DNA of 11,330 nucleotides from an uncultured Campylobacter sp. (GTDB lineage Bacteria; Campylobacterota; Campylobacteria; Campylobacterales; Campylobacteraceae), in NCBI RefSeq assembly GCF_938017705.1, contig NZ_CALIIS010000043.1:1-11330 (forward strand), read 5' to 3'. A program made the position numbers and the translations under genes. Below, piece by piece: positions 1-7,929 of this stretch (the first letter of the stretch is position 1; each line of letters opens with the position of its first letter). The notes below the pieces were generated by a model. It was not told the DNA's origin. It did not search any database and saw only the letters and a program-made list of their open reading frames with translations.

Positions 1-1
1 A

Positions 2-1237
2 TATTTTGGAAAAAATATTGTATATCTATATGATGCATTGGTAGGACAAATTGCAGCAAGAACAACTATCTTATTTCGATTTACTATCGTAGCTATTGGA
101 CTGACTGCGCTTACTTATATTGTTTTATTTCATAATACTGTTATATTATATATTATTAAATATATCTCTTATATTAGCTTTTCCATAGCTATGATTTTGT
201 ATATCATGTTTGCTGCTATGTTTTATAAAAATAGTAGCATTTTTGGATCAAAAATTTATATTTTCATTACTTTTTGTGCTGCTGCTATAGTTTATAGTAA
301 TACTTTCACTACTATCGCCTTAAATATGAATAGCATTCTTTTGTGTGCAGGGTTGGCATTCGGCTTTTTATTAAATCAAAATTTGCGCAAAATAGCCAGG
401 ATTTTATTGATCTATTGGATGCTTGTAATGGTATCTTTCATAATATACGTAAAATTTTTAATACCATATAACTGGCTTGAAAATTATCAAGGTAGTGTAT
501 TCGAGGCCAAATCCGAGACCTCATATATTCCTTTAAAAAATATTTATATGAATCAGAAATTATCTTATATTTTTGACTATATTCACGATTATGTACCTAA
601 AAATACAGTATCTGACAAAGATTTTTACTTTTTTAACTTACCAATAATGTATCTTTTAAATGATAAAATTCCACCATATCACCTAGTAACGCAATGGTTT
701 GATGTAACTCCAACAAAACTGATTAAACAAGAATATATTAATTTTACAAATAGACCAACCGAGAACATTGTTTTATATCAATACTATAAAAAAGCGTTTG
801 ATATAAACAAAAGACTTTTGAGAAAGGATAATTTTATTCAAGAGGATTTTTATAAGGTAATGAATAAATGGGTAAAAGAGGGTAGATATAAATTTATAAA
901 CTCCTTTGTTGTACCCAATAGCCTGATGTTTAATAATGCATCTAAAAATTTAAATATTCAAACAGATGTAATAATTCAAAATAGTAACTTTTTCGATCAA
1001 AGTTATGAAAGGTTCTATTTGTGGCTACAGGATAACGGCGTAAATCTCATGCAAATCACTAGAGACGGAGTCGTTTTGCAAGATATTAATAATACAATTA
1101 GGAATTCGGATATAGTAACCTTGAATGGTAATGTAGCCAATATAATGGAAATTTTACCTCAACTTGGGGTTGAGCCGATTGATAAGGCAAATTTTAATAC
1201 TATAAATATTTATAGACGAAATGATAGCTATGATTAA
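2..1237 (+). CDS. Membrane glycosyltransferase, GT-C/Gtr-like, 5'-truncated
   Basis: The reading frame is open to the left edge of the window (first full codon at position 2), so the real start lies upstream; the first start-like codon, a TTG at 38, has no convincing ribosome site. About five hydrophobic stretches between roughly nt 75 and 460 look like membrane helices. A polar C-terminal domain of about 250 residues follows. It contains the segment NLPIMYLLNDKIPPYHLVTQ (about nt 635-694), which resembles the extracytoplasmic part of GT-C transferases that use polyprenyl-phosphate sugars. The gene lies directly before gtrA and gtrB and overlaps gtrA by 8 nt. In phage and O-antigen gtr cassettes the third member is the serotype-specific transferase that moves the sugar from lipid carrier to glycan, so that role is inferred here. 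The gene is clearly richer in A and T than its downstream neighbours. The exact family is not certain. Confidence 0.6.
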   Translation, partial: YFGKNIVYLYDALVGQIAARTTILFRFTIVAIGLTALTYIVLFHNTVILYIIKYISYISFSIAMILYIMFAAMFYKNSSIFGSKIYIFITFCAAAIVYSNTFTTIALNMNSILLCAGLAFGFLLNQNLRKIARILLIYWMLVMVSFIIYVKFLIPYNWLENYQGSVFEAKSETSYIPLKNIYMNQKLSYIFDYIHDYVPKNTVSDKDFYFFNLPIMYLLNDKIPPYHLVTQWFDVTPTKLIKQEYINFTNRPTENIVLYQYYKKAFDINKRLLRKDNFIQEDFYKVMNKWVKEGRYKFINSFVVPNSLMFNNASKNLNIQTDVIIQNSNFFDQSYERFYLWLQDNGVNLMQITRDGVVLQDINNTIRNSDIVTLNGNVANIMEILPQLGVEPIDKANFNTINIYRRNDSYD

Positions 1238-1595
1238 ACGACAAGCCGTCAAGTTTCTCCTCGTAGGCATCATGAATACTGCCTTTGGGTATGGGATATT
1301 CGCCCTTTTTATCTATTTGGGTTTATATTATCCTCTTGCCGTATTGTTTTCTACGATACTAGGCGTATTATTTAACTTTAAAACTATAGGCAAGCTGGTA
1401 TTTGGTAGCAGTGATAACGGTCTGATATTTAGATTTATACTAGTTTACATCATTACTTATCTTTTAAATATATACTTTTTATGGTTATTTAAAAAGTTTG
1501 GCTTTGAAAATATGTATATAAACGGTTTTGTGCTTTTGATCCCGCTAGCTGCGGTATCATTTTTATTAAATAAATTTTTCGTCTTTAGGAGATGA
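1230..1595 (+). CDS. gtrA: GtrA-family membrane protein, putative lipid-linked sugar flippase
   Basis: This small protein (121 residues from the ATG at 1230) has four predicted membrane helices and the GtrA-family pattern: an N-terminal KFLLVGIMNTAFGYGIF segment, a central LGVLFNFKTIGKLVF loop, and a C-terminal FLLNKFFVFRR. GtrA proteins are thought to flip polyprenyl-phosphate-linked glucose, or a related sugar, across the inner membrane. An in-frame ATG at 1221 would add three residues. The 1230 start is preferred because families commonly begin just before the basic KRQAVKFLLVG segment, and it gives an 8-nt overlap with the end of the upstream gene. Neither start has a strong Shine-Dalgarno sequence, which fits translational coupling. 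gtrB starts one base after the stop. Family assignment is firm; transport direction and substrate are known only for relatives. Confidence 0.85.
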   Translation: MIKRQAVKFLLVGIMNTAFGYGIFALFIYLGLYYPLAVLFSTILGVLFNFKTIGKLVFGSSDNGLIFRFILVYIITYLLNIYFLWLFKKFGFENMYINGFVLLIPLAAVSFLLNKFFVFRR

Positions 1596-1596
1596 T

Positions 1597-2529
1597 ATGA
1601 AAAAGATCAGTATAGTTACTGCCTGCTTTAACGAGGAGGAGAATGTAGAGGAAGTCTATGCGCGCGTAAAAAAAGTTATGGAAGGATTTTCGGAGTACGC
1701 CTACGAGCATATATTTATTGATAATGCTTCGACCGATAGGACGGTTGAAATTTTAAAACGCCTAGCAAAGGATGATAAAAATTTAAAGATCATCGTAAAT
1801 TCCAGAAACTTCGGGCATATCAAATCGCCAACCTATGCGCTTTTGGGTGCAGACGGAGATGCCGTTATCTCTATCGTGGCCGATTTGCAAGATCCGCCCG
1901 AGATGATTGCACAGTTTATAGAAAAATGGCAGGAGGGCAATGACCTGGTTTTGGCTATTAAGCGCGATAGCGAGGAGCGTGGCGTGATGTTTAAAATCAG
2001 AGAGTGTTATTATGAACTCTTATCGAAGCTATCTGAGATCGAGATTTTTAAAAATTTTACCGGCTTTGGACTTTTTGATAAAAAGGTCATCGCGGCTCTT
2101 AGACAGATGCATGATCCGTATCCGTTTTTTCGTGGAATGCTCGCGGAAGCGGGCTATAAGGTAGCTAAAATCCCTTACGATCAACCGGTAAGAATTAAAG
2201 GAGTTACCAAAAACAACTTCTACACGCTTTATGATATGGGGATACTAGGCATAATCTGCAATTCTAAAGTGCCACTTAGGCTCGCGACTTTTATAGGAAT
2301 GATAATGGGCATTTTAAGCATAATAGTAGGACTTGTGTATTTTATCCTAAAACTCATATATTGGAACGAAATGAGTGTGGGTATCGCGCCTCTTATCATA
2401 CTTTTTTCGTTCGTTTCATCTGGAATTTTGTTTTTTATCGGTATAATAGGCGAATATATCGGGGCAATTTATACACAAGTGTTGAATCGCCCATTGGTAT
2501 TTGAAAAAGAGAGAGTAAATTTTGATTAA
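1597..2529 (+). CDS. gtrB: GtrB-family polyprenyl-phosphate glycosyltransferase (GT2, DPM1-like)
   Basis: The 310-residue protein has an N-terminal GT-A domain starting KISIVTACFNEEENV, with the nucleotide-binding DNASTD (42-47) and the metal-binding DLQDPPE (96-102). Two C-terminal membrane helices follow at about 229-253 and 262-287, and the end carries the NRPLVF segment typical of the family. Relatives transfer glucose or another sugar from UDP-sugar to undecaprenyl phosphate on the cytoplasmic face. An AGGAGA ribosome site at 1587-1592 overlaps the gtrA stop, and the ATG follows that stop after one base. With gtrA and the upstream membrane protein it forms a complete charge, flip and transfer module. 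The sugar moved cannot be read from sequence; glucose is the usual case, but GlcNAc, galactose and others occur in relatives. Confidence 0.87.
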   Translation: MKKISIVTACFNEEENVEEVYARVKKVMEGFSEYAYEHIFIDNASTDRTVEILKRLAKDDKNLKIIVNSRNFGHIKSPTYALLGADGDAVISIVADLQDPPEMIAQFIEKWQEGNDLVLAIKRDSEERGVMFKIRECYYELLSKLSEIEIFKNFTGFGLFDKKVIAALRQMHDPYPFFRGMLAEAGYKVAKIPYDQPVRIKGVTKNNFYTLYDMGILGIICNSKVPLRLATFIGMIMGILSIIVGLVYFILKLIYWNEMSVGIAPLIILFSFVSSGILFFIGIIGEYIGAIYTQVLNRPLVFEKERVNFD

Positions 2530-2540
2530 AGGGAGCTTTA

Positions 2541-3314
2541 ATGAAAGTTTTAATACTAGCAGGAGGTTTCGGTACTAGGCTTGCCGAAGAGACGAGCATT
2601 AGGCCAAAGCCAATGGTAGAGATCGGCGAAAAACCGATTTTATGGCATATTATGAAAATTTATAGTTTGTACGGATTTAACGAATTCGTCATTTTACTTG
2701 GTTATAAAGGCTACTATATCAAAGAATATTTTGCCAATTATTTTTTACATCAAAGCGATATGACTATAGATTTGAAAAATGGCAAAATGGAAGTTTTGAG
2801 TAATTTTAGCGAGCCTTGGAGCGTTACGCTGTTAAATACCGGGCTAAACACCATGACTGGCGGTCGTATTAAGCGGGCTCAGAGCATAGTGGGGGACGAA
2901 CCATTTTTGCTTACTTATGGAGATGGTGTTAGTGATATAGATATCCACGAGCTTGTAAAATTCCATAAGTCTCATGGCAAAGCGCTTACGATGACTTCCG
3001 TTCAGCCGGAAGGTCGCTTTGGAGCGCTAAATATAGATGACGAAAGTCGCGTGCATGAGTTTAAGGAAAAACCAAAAGGAGACGGCAATTGGATCAATGC
3101 GGGTTTCTTTGTATGCGAGCCTAAGGTTTTTGACTATATTACGAATGGAGATGCGACGATATTTGAGCAAGAGCCGCTTATGAATTTAGCACACGACGGT
3201 GAAATTTTAGCGTATAAACACAGCGGATTTTGGAAACCGATGGATACGCTTAGAGATAAGCTTGAGTTAAACAAAATTTGGGATAGCGGCAACGCTCCGT
3301 GGAAAAAGTGGTAG
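2541..3314 (+). CDS. rfbF: Glucose-1-phosphate cytidylyltransferase
   Basis: This enzyme makes CDP-glucose from CTP and glucose 1-phosphate, the first step to CDP-linked 6-deoxy and 3,6-dideoxy sugars. The 257-residue length is that of the RfbF/DdhA family. The nucleotidyltransferase signature LAGGFGTRL is at 6-14, followed by RPKPMVEIG (21-29). The metal-binding YGDGVSD is at 126-132, the sugar-binding EGRFGAL at 157-163, WINAGFFV at 184-191, and the family-specific end FWKPMDTLRDK at 230-240. A GGGAG ribosome site at 2531-2535 stands five bases before the ATG. The gene starts 11 nt after gtrB and is followed after two bases by rfbG, the enzyme that uses its product. The cytidylyltransferase call, rather than a glucose-1-phosphate uridylyl- or thymidylyltransferase, rests on these motifs and on the rfbG and rfbH partners. 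Confidence 0.95.
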   Translation: MKVLILAGGFGTRLAEETSIRPKPMVEIGEKPILWHIMKIYSLYGFNEFVILLGYKGYYIKEYFANYFLHQSDMTIDLKNGKMEVLSNFSEPWSVTLLNTGLNTMTGGRIKRAQSIVGDEPFLLTYGDGVSDIDIHELVKFHKSHGKALTMTSVQPEGRFGALNIDDESRVHEFKEKPKGDGNWINAGFFVCEPKVFDYITNGDATIFEQEPLMNLAHDGEILAYKHSGFWKPMDTLRDKLELNKIWDSGNAPWKKW

Positions 3315-3316
3315 CA

Positions 3317-4399
3317 ATGCAAGATATGCAGGATCTATACTCCGGAATTTATAATGGCAAAACAGTTTTGCTTACCGGGCATACCGGTTTTAAGGGCTCA
3401 TGGCTTAGTCTATGGCTGCAGCGCTTGGGCGCGAAAGTGATAGGGTATTCGCTTCCGGCGCCTACAGAGCCAAATCATATAGGACTTTTAAATTTAAATA
3501 TCGTCCAGGTAATCGCTGACATACGGGATCTTGCTAAATTAAACGAAGTCTTTACGACTTATAAACCCGACATAGTATTTCACTTTGCCGCTCAGGCGCT
3601 CGTACGCCCATCTTACGCCGATCCTATCACAACCTACGAAATCAATGTCATCGGCACATTAAAAGTCCTTGAAGCCTGCAGAAAAGCAGGCGTTCGCGCG
3701 ATCGTAAATATCACCAGCGACAAGGCTTATGAAAATAAAGAATGGGTTTGGGGATATCGCGAGAGCGATCCTATGGGCGGATATGATCCATATAGCTCGT
3801 CGAAAGGCTGCGCGGATCTTCTGGCTAGTTCATATCGAAACTCCTTTTTTAATGAAAAAGATTACGGCACAAAGCATCAAACGCTGCTTGCCACGTGTCG
3901 CGCAGGTAACGTAATAGGCGGCGGAGACTGGGCGCAAGATAGATTGATTTGCGACGTTATGCGCGCAGCAGCTAAAAATGAAGCGGTAACGATCCGCAAT
4001 CCGCATGCGACGCGTCCTTGGCAGCACGTACTCGAGCCGCTTAGCGGATATTTGCTCGTAGGGCAAAAGTTGCTTGAAGGGCGAAAGGAATTCGGCGGTG
4101 CGTGGAATTTCGGACCTAGCGATGATGGTGCGATTAGGGTGCTTGATGTACTAAAGAGTGCCAAGCGATATTGGGATAAGATAGAATTTAAAATCGGCTC
4201 CGACACGGACCAGCCGCATGAGGCAAATTTATTGAAGCTTGATTGCTCTAAAGCACATGCGCTGCTTGGCTGGAAGCCCGTTTGGAATAGTGAAACGGCA
4301 TTTGAAAAAACCATAAGATGGTATAAAAATTTCTACGAAAACGGCACGATTGATACCGAGCAAAATTTAAACGACTACGTAAAAGAGATGATGCGATGA
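3317..4399 (+). CDS. rfbG: CDP-glucose 4,6-dehydratase
   Basis: This extended short-chain dehydrogenase converts CDP-glucose to CDP-4-keto-6-deoxyglucose using bound NAD. From the ATG at 3317 it has 360 residues. The Rossmann motif TGHTGFKGSWLSLWL is at 20-34, the family-typical AAQALVRPSY at 91-100, and the catalytic TSDK at 133-136. GYDPYSSSKG (155-164) carries Tyr159 and Lys163, and RPWQHVLEPLSGY is at 233-245. A GTG at 3299 in the same frame would add six residues and overlap rfbF. The ATG at 3317 is preferred because it lies two bases past the rfbF stop, has GGAAA upstream at 3301-3305, and gives a normal N-terminal length. A further ATG at 3326 is possible. The 3' end overlaps the next gene by four bases (ATGA at 4396-4399). 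Confidence 0.95.
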   Translation: MQDMQDLYSGIYNGKTVLLTGHTGFKGSWLSLWLQRLGAKVIGYSLPAPTEPNHIGLLNLNIVQVIADIRDLAKLNEVFTTYKPDIVFHFAAQALVRPSYADPITTYEINVIGTLKVLEACRKAGVRAIVNITSDKAYENKEWVWGYRESDPMGGYDPYSSSKGCADLLASSYRNSFFNEKDYGTKHQTLLATCRAGNVIGGGDWAQDRLICDVMRAAAKNEAVTIRNPHATRPWQHVLEPLSGYLLVGQKLLEGRKEFGGAWNFGPSDDGAIRVLDVLKSAKRYWDKIEFKIGSDTDQPHEANLLKLDCSKAHALLGWKPVWNSETAFEKTIRWYKNFYENGTIDTEQNLNDYVKEMMR

Positions 4400-6186
4400 T
4401 AAAAGTTAGCGATTTTATAGCAAAATTTATAGCCGAACACGAAGATACCGCAAAGACCGTATTTATGGTCTCGGGTGGCGGCAATATGCACCTGATAGAT
4501 TCGCTTGGCAAAAATGAAAATTTAGAGTATGTCTGTAACCATCACGAACAGGCTTGCGCGATAGCTGCAGAGGGCTATGCGCGCGTCTCAAATAAGATCG
4601 GTATCGCGTATGTTACCACGGGTCCCGGCGGGACGAACGCGATTACTGGCGTTTACGGCGCTTGGGTAGATTCGATCCCTATGATGATTATATCGGGACA
4701 GGTAAAATTTCAAACGACCGTCGCTTCGCAACCCGAGCTAAATTTGCGTCAGCTTGGCGATCAAGAGGTTAATATCGTTGATATCGTAAGACCTATCACA
4801 AAATACGCCATAATGATAACGGATAAAAATAGCATAAAATTTCATCTGCAAAAAGCTGTTTATGAGGCTAAACACGGCAGGCCCGGACCCGTATGGCTGG
4901 ATGTGCCGCTAGATATACAGGGCGCAATGGTGGATGAAGCGGATCTGATAGAATTTAAAATTCCCGAAGAGCCAAAATTTAACACCAAAATCCCGCAGGT
5001 TTTAGATGCTCTAAAAGCTGCTAAGCGCCCGGTAATTATTGCGGGTAATGGCATAACGCTTGCCGGTGCGAACGAAGATTTTCTAAAACTAATCGAAATT
5101 TTAAAAATCCCCGTTATCGGTACTTTCGCTAGATACGATATCGTTAGAAATGACCACGAGCTGTTTTTTGGCAGATATGGCACTATCGGCAATAGGGCGG
5201 CAAATTTTGTCGTGCAAAATTCTGATCTCATCATCGCCGTAGGCGCTAGATTAAATATCCGTGCAGTTAGCTATAACTGGGAATTCTTCGGCAGAGAAGC
5301 AAAAAAAATTTTGGTCGATATCGACGAAAACGAACTAAACAAAAAAACTATTGCCGCAGATATTAAGATAAAATCCGATGCGAAGGTTTTTATATCGGAT
5401 TTGCGATCTGTGTTGAAAGACGAGCTAGATTTTGGAGCTTGGCTTGAAATTTGTAAAAATTACAGAAAGAATTATCCTACGATTGAGCCTTTTAGACAAA
5501 ATGTAAAAGAGCGGGTTGATTCATATAATTTCTTTGATGTGCTATCTAATCATAAACGAGATTTAGTTTATGTATTCGGTAACGGTACGGCATGTGTTTC
5601 ATCGTATCAGAGCTTGCGCTTATATGAGAATCAAAAGGTTGTAATAAATTCGGGTTGTGCTTCTATGGGATACGATCTGCCTGCTGCAATCGGTGCGTGT
5701 TTTGCAAACGGCAAGGGCAATACTATATGCGTCACTGGAGAGGGCAGCTTGCAGATGAATATTCAAGAGCTTCAGACAATAATTCATAATAAGCTTCCGA
5801 TCAAAATCTTTGTTCTGAATAATGCAGGCTATATTTCTATCAGAAATACTCAAAACAACTTTTTTAAAGGGCACAAGGTAGGCTCGGATAAAGATAGCGG
5901 CGTGAGTTTTCCCGACACCATAAAATTGGCAAAAGCTTATGGTTTTGAAACTTGTAGGATAGAAAATCAGCTAAATTTAAAAAAAGATTTAGATAAAATT
6001 CTATCCAAATCTGGCGCGGTAGTTTGTGAAGTGATGCTCTCGCCTACTGAAAAAATGGAGCCAAAACTATCATCCGAGATAAAGCCTGACGGCAAAATGA
6101 TCTCAAAGCCGCTTGAAGATATGTTTCCGTTTTTGCCGCGTGAGGAATTTTATAAAAATATGATAGTAAAGCCGGTGGAGGAATAA
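4396..6186 (+). CDS. ThDP-dependent carboligase, acetolactate-synthase-like, nucleotide-sugar pathway
   Basis: The 596-residue protein has the three-domain fold of acetolactate synthases. The Pyr domain carries the probable catalytic Glu51 in NHHEQACAIAAEGYAR (48-63), with TTGPGGTNAITGV at 74-86 and PMMIISGQV at 95-103. A central domain covers about 190-345. The PP domain has the cofactor motif from GEGS (448-451) to NN (475-476), where the usual GDG is GEG. The C-terminal tail, with PDGKMISKPLEDMFPFLPRE (564-583), is longer than in IlvB. Embedded between rfbG and rfbH, it is more likely to act on a CDP-sugar than in branched-chain amino acid synthesis, and no small regulatory ilvN-like subunit lies next to it. 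The best-known precedent is YerE, which decarboxylates pyruvate and adds the two-carbon unit to C-4 of CDP-4-keto-3,6-dideoxyglucose. Donor and acceptor here are inferred. The gene overlaps rfbG by four bases. Confidence 0.85.
   Translation: MIKVSDFIAKFIAEHEDTAKTVFMVSGGGNMHLIDSLGKNENLEYVCNHHEQACAIAAEGYARVSNKIGIAYVTTGPGGTNAITGVYGAWVDSIPMMIISGQVKFQTTVASQPELNLRQLGDQEVNIVDIVRPITKYAIMITDKNSIKFHLQKAVYEAKHGRPGPVWLDVPLDIQGAMVDEADLIEFKIPEEPKFNTKIPQVLDALKAAKRPVIIAGNGITLAGANEDFLKLIEILKIPVIGTFARYDIVRNDHELFFGRYGTIGNRAANFVVQNSDLIIAVGARLNIRAVSYNWEFFGREAKKILVDIDENELNKKTIAADIKIKSDAKVFISDLRSVLKDELDFGAWLEICKNYRKNYPTIEPFRQNVKERVDSYNFFDVLSNHKRDLVYVFGNGTACVSSYQSLRLYENQKVVINSGCASMGYDLPAAIGACFANGKGNTICVTGEGSLQMNIQELQTIIHNKLPIKIFVLNNAGYISIRNTQNNFFKGHKVGSDKDSGVSFPDTIKLAKAYGFETCRIENQLNLKKDLDKILSKSGAVVCEVMLSPTEKMEPKLSSEIKPDGKMISKPLEDMFPFLPREEFYKNMIVKPVEE
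6177..6182 (+). promoter_or_regulatory. Strong Shine-Dalgarno site supporting a TTG start
   Basis: GGAGGA stands six bases before the TTG at 6189 and lies inside the last codons of the ThDP enzyme gene. It is among the best ribosome sites in the window. Translation from that TTG begins MKKQNILITGASRG, the normal N-terminus of a short-chain dehydrogenase, and there is no ATG nearby that would keep the cofactor-binding motif. The site therefore decides the start. Confidence 0.7.
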
Positions 6187-6188
6187 TT

Positions 6189-6857
6189 TTGAAAAAACAA
6201 AATATTTTAATAACGGGCGCTAGCAGAGGGATCGGTAAAGCTATAGCCGACGAATTAACTAGCGTTGGATTTAATTGCATAACCCCAAACTCAAAGGAGT
6301 TAAATTTAAATGATAAAAATAGTGTAGCGCGTTATATAGCTAAAAATTCCGATTTAGACATATACGGTTTGGTTAATTGTGCAGGGATAAATATATTGGC
6401 ATCTTTAGATGAGATTGACGATGAAAAATTTGATGATATGATAAACGTTAACTTAAGGTCTGTCATATCGTTGGCAAAATTTGTCTCTGTGTCTATGAGG
6501 CGCAATGAAGGTGGAAAGATCGTAAATATCAGCTCCATTTGGGGGGTGAGATCAAAGGCCCGCAGAACTCTTTATTCAATCACCAAATTTGGAATAAATG
6601 GAATTACGAAAGCGCTTGCTAGAGAACTTGGAGAATTTAATATTTTAGTAAATTCCGTAGCCCCAGGGTATGTCGATACGGATCTAACGAGGCAAAATGT
6701 TCCACTTGCCGAACAAGTCAAAATCAAACAAGAAATTCCGCTCGGTAGATTTGCGCAGACTTCCGAGATAGCAAAACTGGTAGCATTCTTGATCGGCAAG
6801 GAAAACTCCTATATAAGCGGACAAGTGATAGTAATAGACGGAGGATTTTTGGCATGA
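6189..6857 (+). CDS. Short-chain dehydrogenase/reductase (FabG-like classical SDR)
   Basis: The 222-residue protein is a classical SDR, somewhat shorter than the usual 240-250. It has the NAD(P)-binding TGASRGIG (9-16), NCAG (63-66) in place of the common NNAG or NAAG, and NVN near 87-89. The catalytic residues are Ser116 in NISSIWG, Tyr129 and Lys133 in YSITK. APGYVDTD (158-165) and a C-terminal SGQVIVIDGG follow. It should reduce a ketone or oxidise an alcohol with NAD(P)H in the cytoplasm; the substrate is not readable. It starts at TTG two bases after the ThDP enzyme and overlaps the cyclase-like gene by four bases (ATGA at 6854). This suggests that it reduces the keto group left by the ThDP enzyme, or one made by the cyclase. 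A fatty-acid role is unlikely, since no acyl carrier protein or other fab gene is near. Confidence 0.85.
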   Translation: MKKQNILITGASRGIGKAIADELTSVGFNCITPNSKELNLNDKNSVARYIAKNSDLDIYGLVNCAGINILASLDEIDDEKFDDMINVNLRSVISLAKFVSVSMRRNEGGKIVNISSIWGVRSKARRTLYSITKFGINGITKALARELGEFNILVNSVAPGYVDTDLTRQNVPLAEQVKIKQEIPLGRFAQTSEIAKLVAFLIGKENSYISGQVIVIDGGFLA

Positions 6858-7927
6858 GCTTAAAGATCGAATCAAATATCAGAGACTATGATGTCTATTT
6901 TGAAGGGGTATGGGAATTTTTAGATGAATTAGCTAGAGGACAAAATTTTGCTTTAGTAATAGATAAGAATGTTTTTAAAATTTATGAGGCTAAATTTAGA
7001 TCTTTTGATTCAAAGGATATTTTTATTTTTGACGCGATCGAAGAAAACAAAACCTATAAATCTGTTTGTGAAATTTATGATTTTTTAATCGGCAAGGCCG
7101 CCAAGAGGAATTTAACATTTGTATCCATAGGCGGCGGTATAACGCAGGACGTAAGTGGATTTGTCGCATCTACCTTGTATAGGGGGCTGAAGTGGATTTT
7201 TATACCGACTACTTTTTTAGCGATAACAGATAGCTGTATCGGCAGCAAAACCTCATTAAATTATGGTAGTTACAAAAATTTGATAGGCACATTCTATCCG
7301 CCACAAAAAATTTATATTAATACCGATTTTTTAGATACTTTGACTGAGCTGGATTTTTATAGTGGACTTGGTGAGTGTATAAAATTTCAATTAATGCAGG
7401 AAGTTTATCCAAAAAATTTTGATCTTATCTCAGAGACAATAAGAAATTTAGCTACTAAAAAAGAATGTCGTGTCTCTGTTATAAAGGAAAATATGAAAAT
7501 AAAACTTAGTTATATGTTGGGGGATGAATTTGATCTTGGCAGAAGAAATATGCTGAATTATGGCCATTGTTTTGGCCATGCGCTCGAGACTTCATCGAAA
7601 TATTTCGTTCCGCACGGTATTGCTGTAACGATAGGTGTTATTTTTGCTAACGCTATAGCTTTAATGCGAAAGTTGATTAATAGCAATCTATTTGATTACA
7701 TAAATAAAAATATCTTATTGCCGTACATTCCTTTAAAATTGTGCGAGGCACATATGGATGCGAAAATTTTACTACAAGCTATGAAAAACGATAAAAAACG
7801 GATAGGTGATTTTCTAACCGTGATAATTCCAGATAGCGAGTTTAAGATGACGAAAGTTGCAGACGTAACGGATGAAGAATTTTTTACGGCGCTTAATATG
7901 ACAAAGTCTATTTTGATAAAGGAGTAG
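6854..7927 (+). CDS. 3-dehydroquinate-synthase-like sugar phosphate cyclase
   Basis: The 357-residue protein belongs to the dehydroquinate synthase/sugar phosphate cyclase family, which closes a carbocycle from a keto-sugar phosphate using NAD and zinc. Visible motifs are the NAD-binding GGGITQDVSGF (93-103), IPTT (117-120), DSCIGSKT (126-133), YKNLIG (140-145), GLGECIK (171-177), RNMLNYGHCFGHALE (231-245), PHGIAVTIG (253-261) and KNDKK (311-315). The zinc ligands expected from AroB (Glu174, His238 or His242 within the GHCFGH segment, and His254) and Lys132, Lys141, Asn142, Lys177 and Arg231 are kept, so it should be active. It departs from AroB at GGK (here GSK), at the following N-H-P-x-G-K-N stretch (here NYGSYKN) and at HGE (here HGI), all near the substrate pocket. 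A GGAGG site (6840-6844) precedes the ATG. Position between a ThDP enzyme and an aldolase points to secondary sugar synthesis rather than the shikimate pathway. The product is unknown. Confidence 0.8.
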   Translation: MSLKIESNIRDYDVYFEGVWEFLDELARGQNFALVIDKNVFKIYEAKFRSFDSKDIFIFDAIEENKTYKSVCEIYDFLIGKAAKRNLTFVSIGGGITQDVSGFVASTLYRGLKWIFIPTTFLAITDSCIGSKTSLNYGSYKNLIGTFYPPQKIYINTDFLDTLTELDFYSGLGECIKFQLMQEVYPKNFDLISETIRNLATKKECRVSVIKENMKIKLSYMLGDEFDLGRRNMLNYGHCFGHALETSSKYFVPHGIAVTIGVIFANAIALMRKLINSNLFDYINKNILLPYIPLKLCEAHMDAKILLQAMKNDKKRIGDFLTVIIPDSEFKMTKVADVTDEEFFTALNMTKSILIKE

Positions 7928-7929
7928 TT

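Noticed and set aside
38..40. TTG as the true start of the first gene
   Set aside because: The frame is open upstream to the window edge and no ribosome site precedes the TTG, so the gene is judged truncated by the window.
3877..4314. Long minus-strand open frames inside rfbG, the ThDP gene and rfbH (also 4860-5234, 8280-8636, 9950-10309)
   Set aside because: They lie fully opposite strongly supported genes, have low-complexity Ser/Ala-rich translations and show no family motifs or ribosome sites; they are coding-strand shadows.
5301..5308. A8 run in the ThDP gene as a frameshift site
   Set aside because: The frame continues correctly through the run and the protein matches its family on both sides, so there is no sign of programmed or accidental frameshifting.
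4396..6186. ilvB, acetolactate synthase of branched-chain amino acid synthesis
   Set aside because: There is no adjacent regulatory-subunit or ilvC gene, the tail differs, and the gene overlaps rfbG by four bases.
6541..6546. G6 tract as a phase-variable switch (another G6 at 10269-10274)
   Set aside because: Campylobacter contingency tracts are normally eight or more Gs. These short runs sit in conserved coding positions (a Trp-Gly-Val and an Arg-Trp-Gly codon series) and the frames are intact.
6854..7927. Housekeeping aroB (3-dehydroquinate synthase)
   Set aside because: The gene sits inside a coupled nucleotide-sugar operon and differs from AroB in the substrate-contact segments. It is treated as a secondary sugar phosphate cyclase, although only a genome search for another aroB would settle this.
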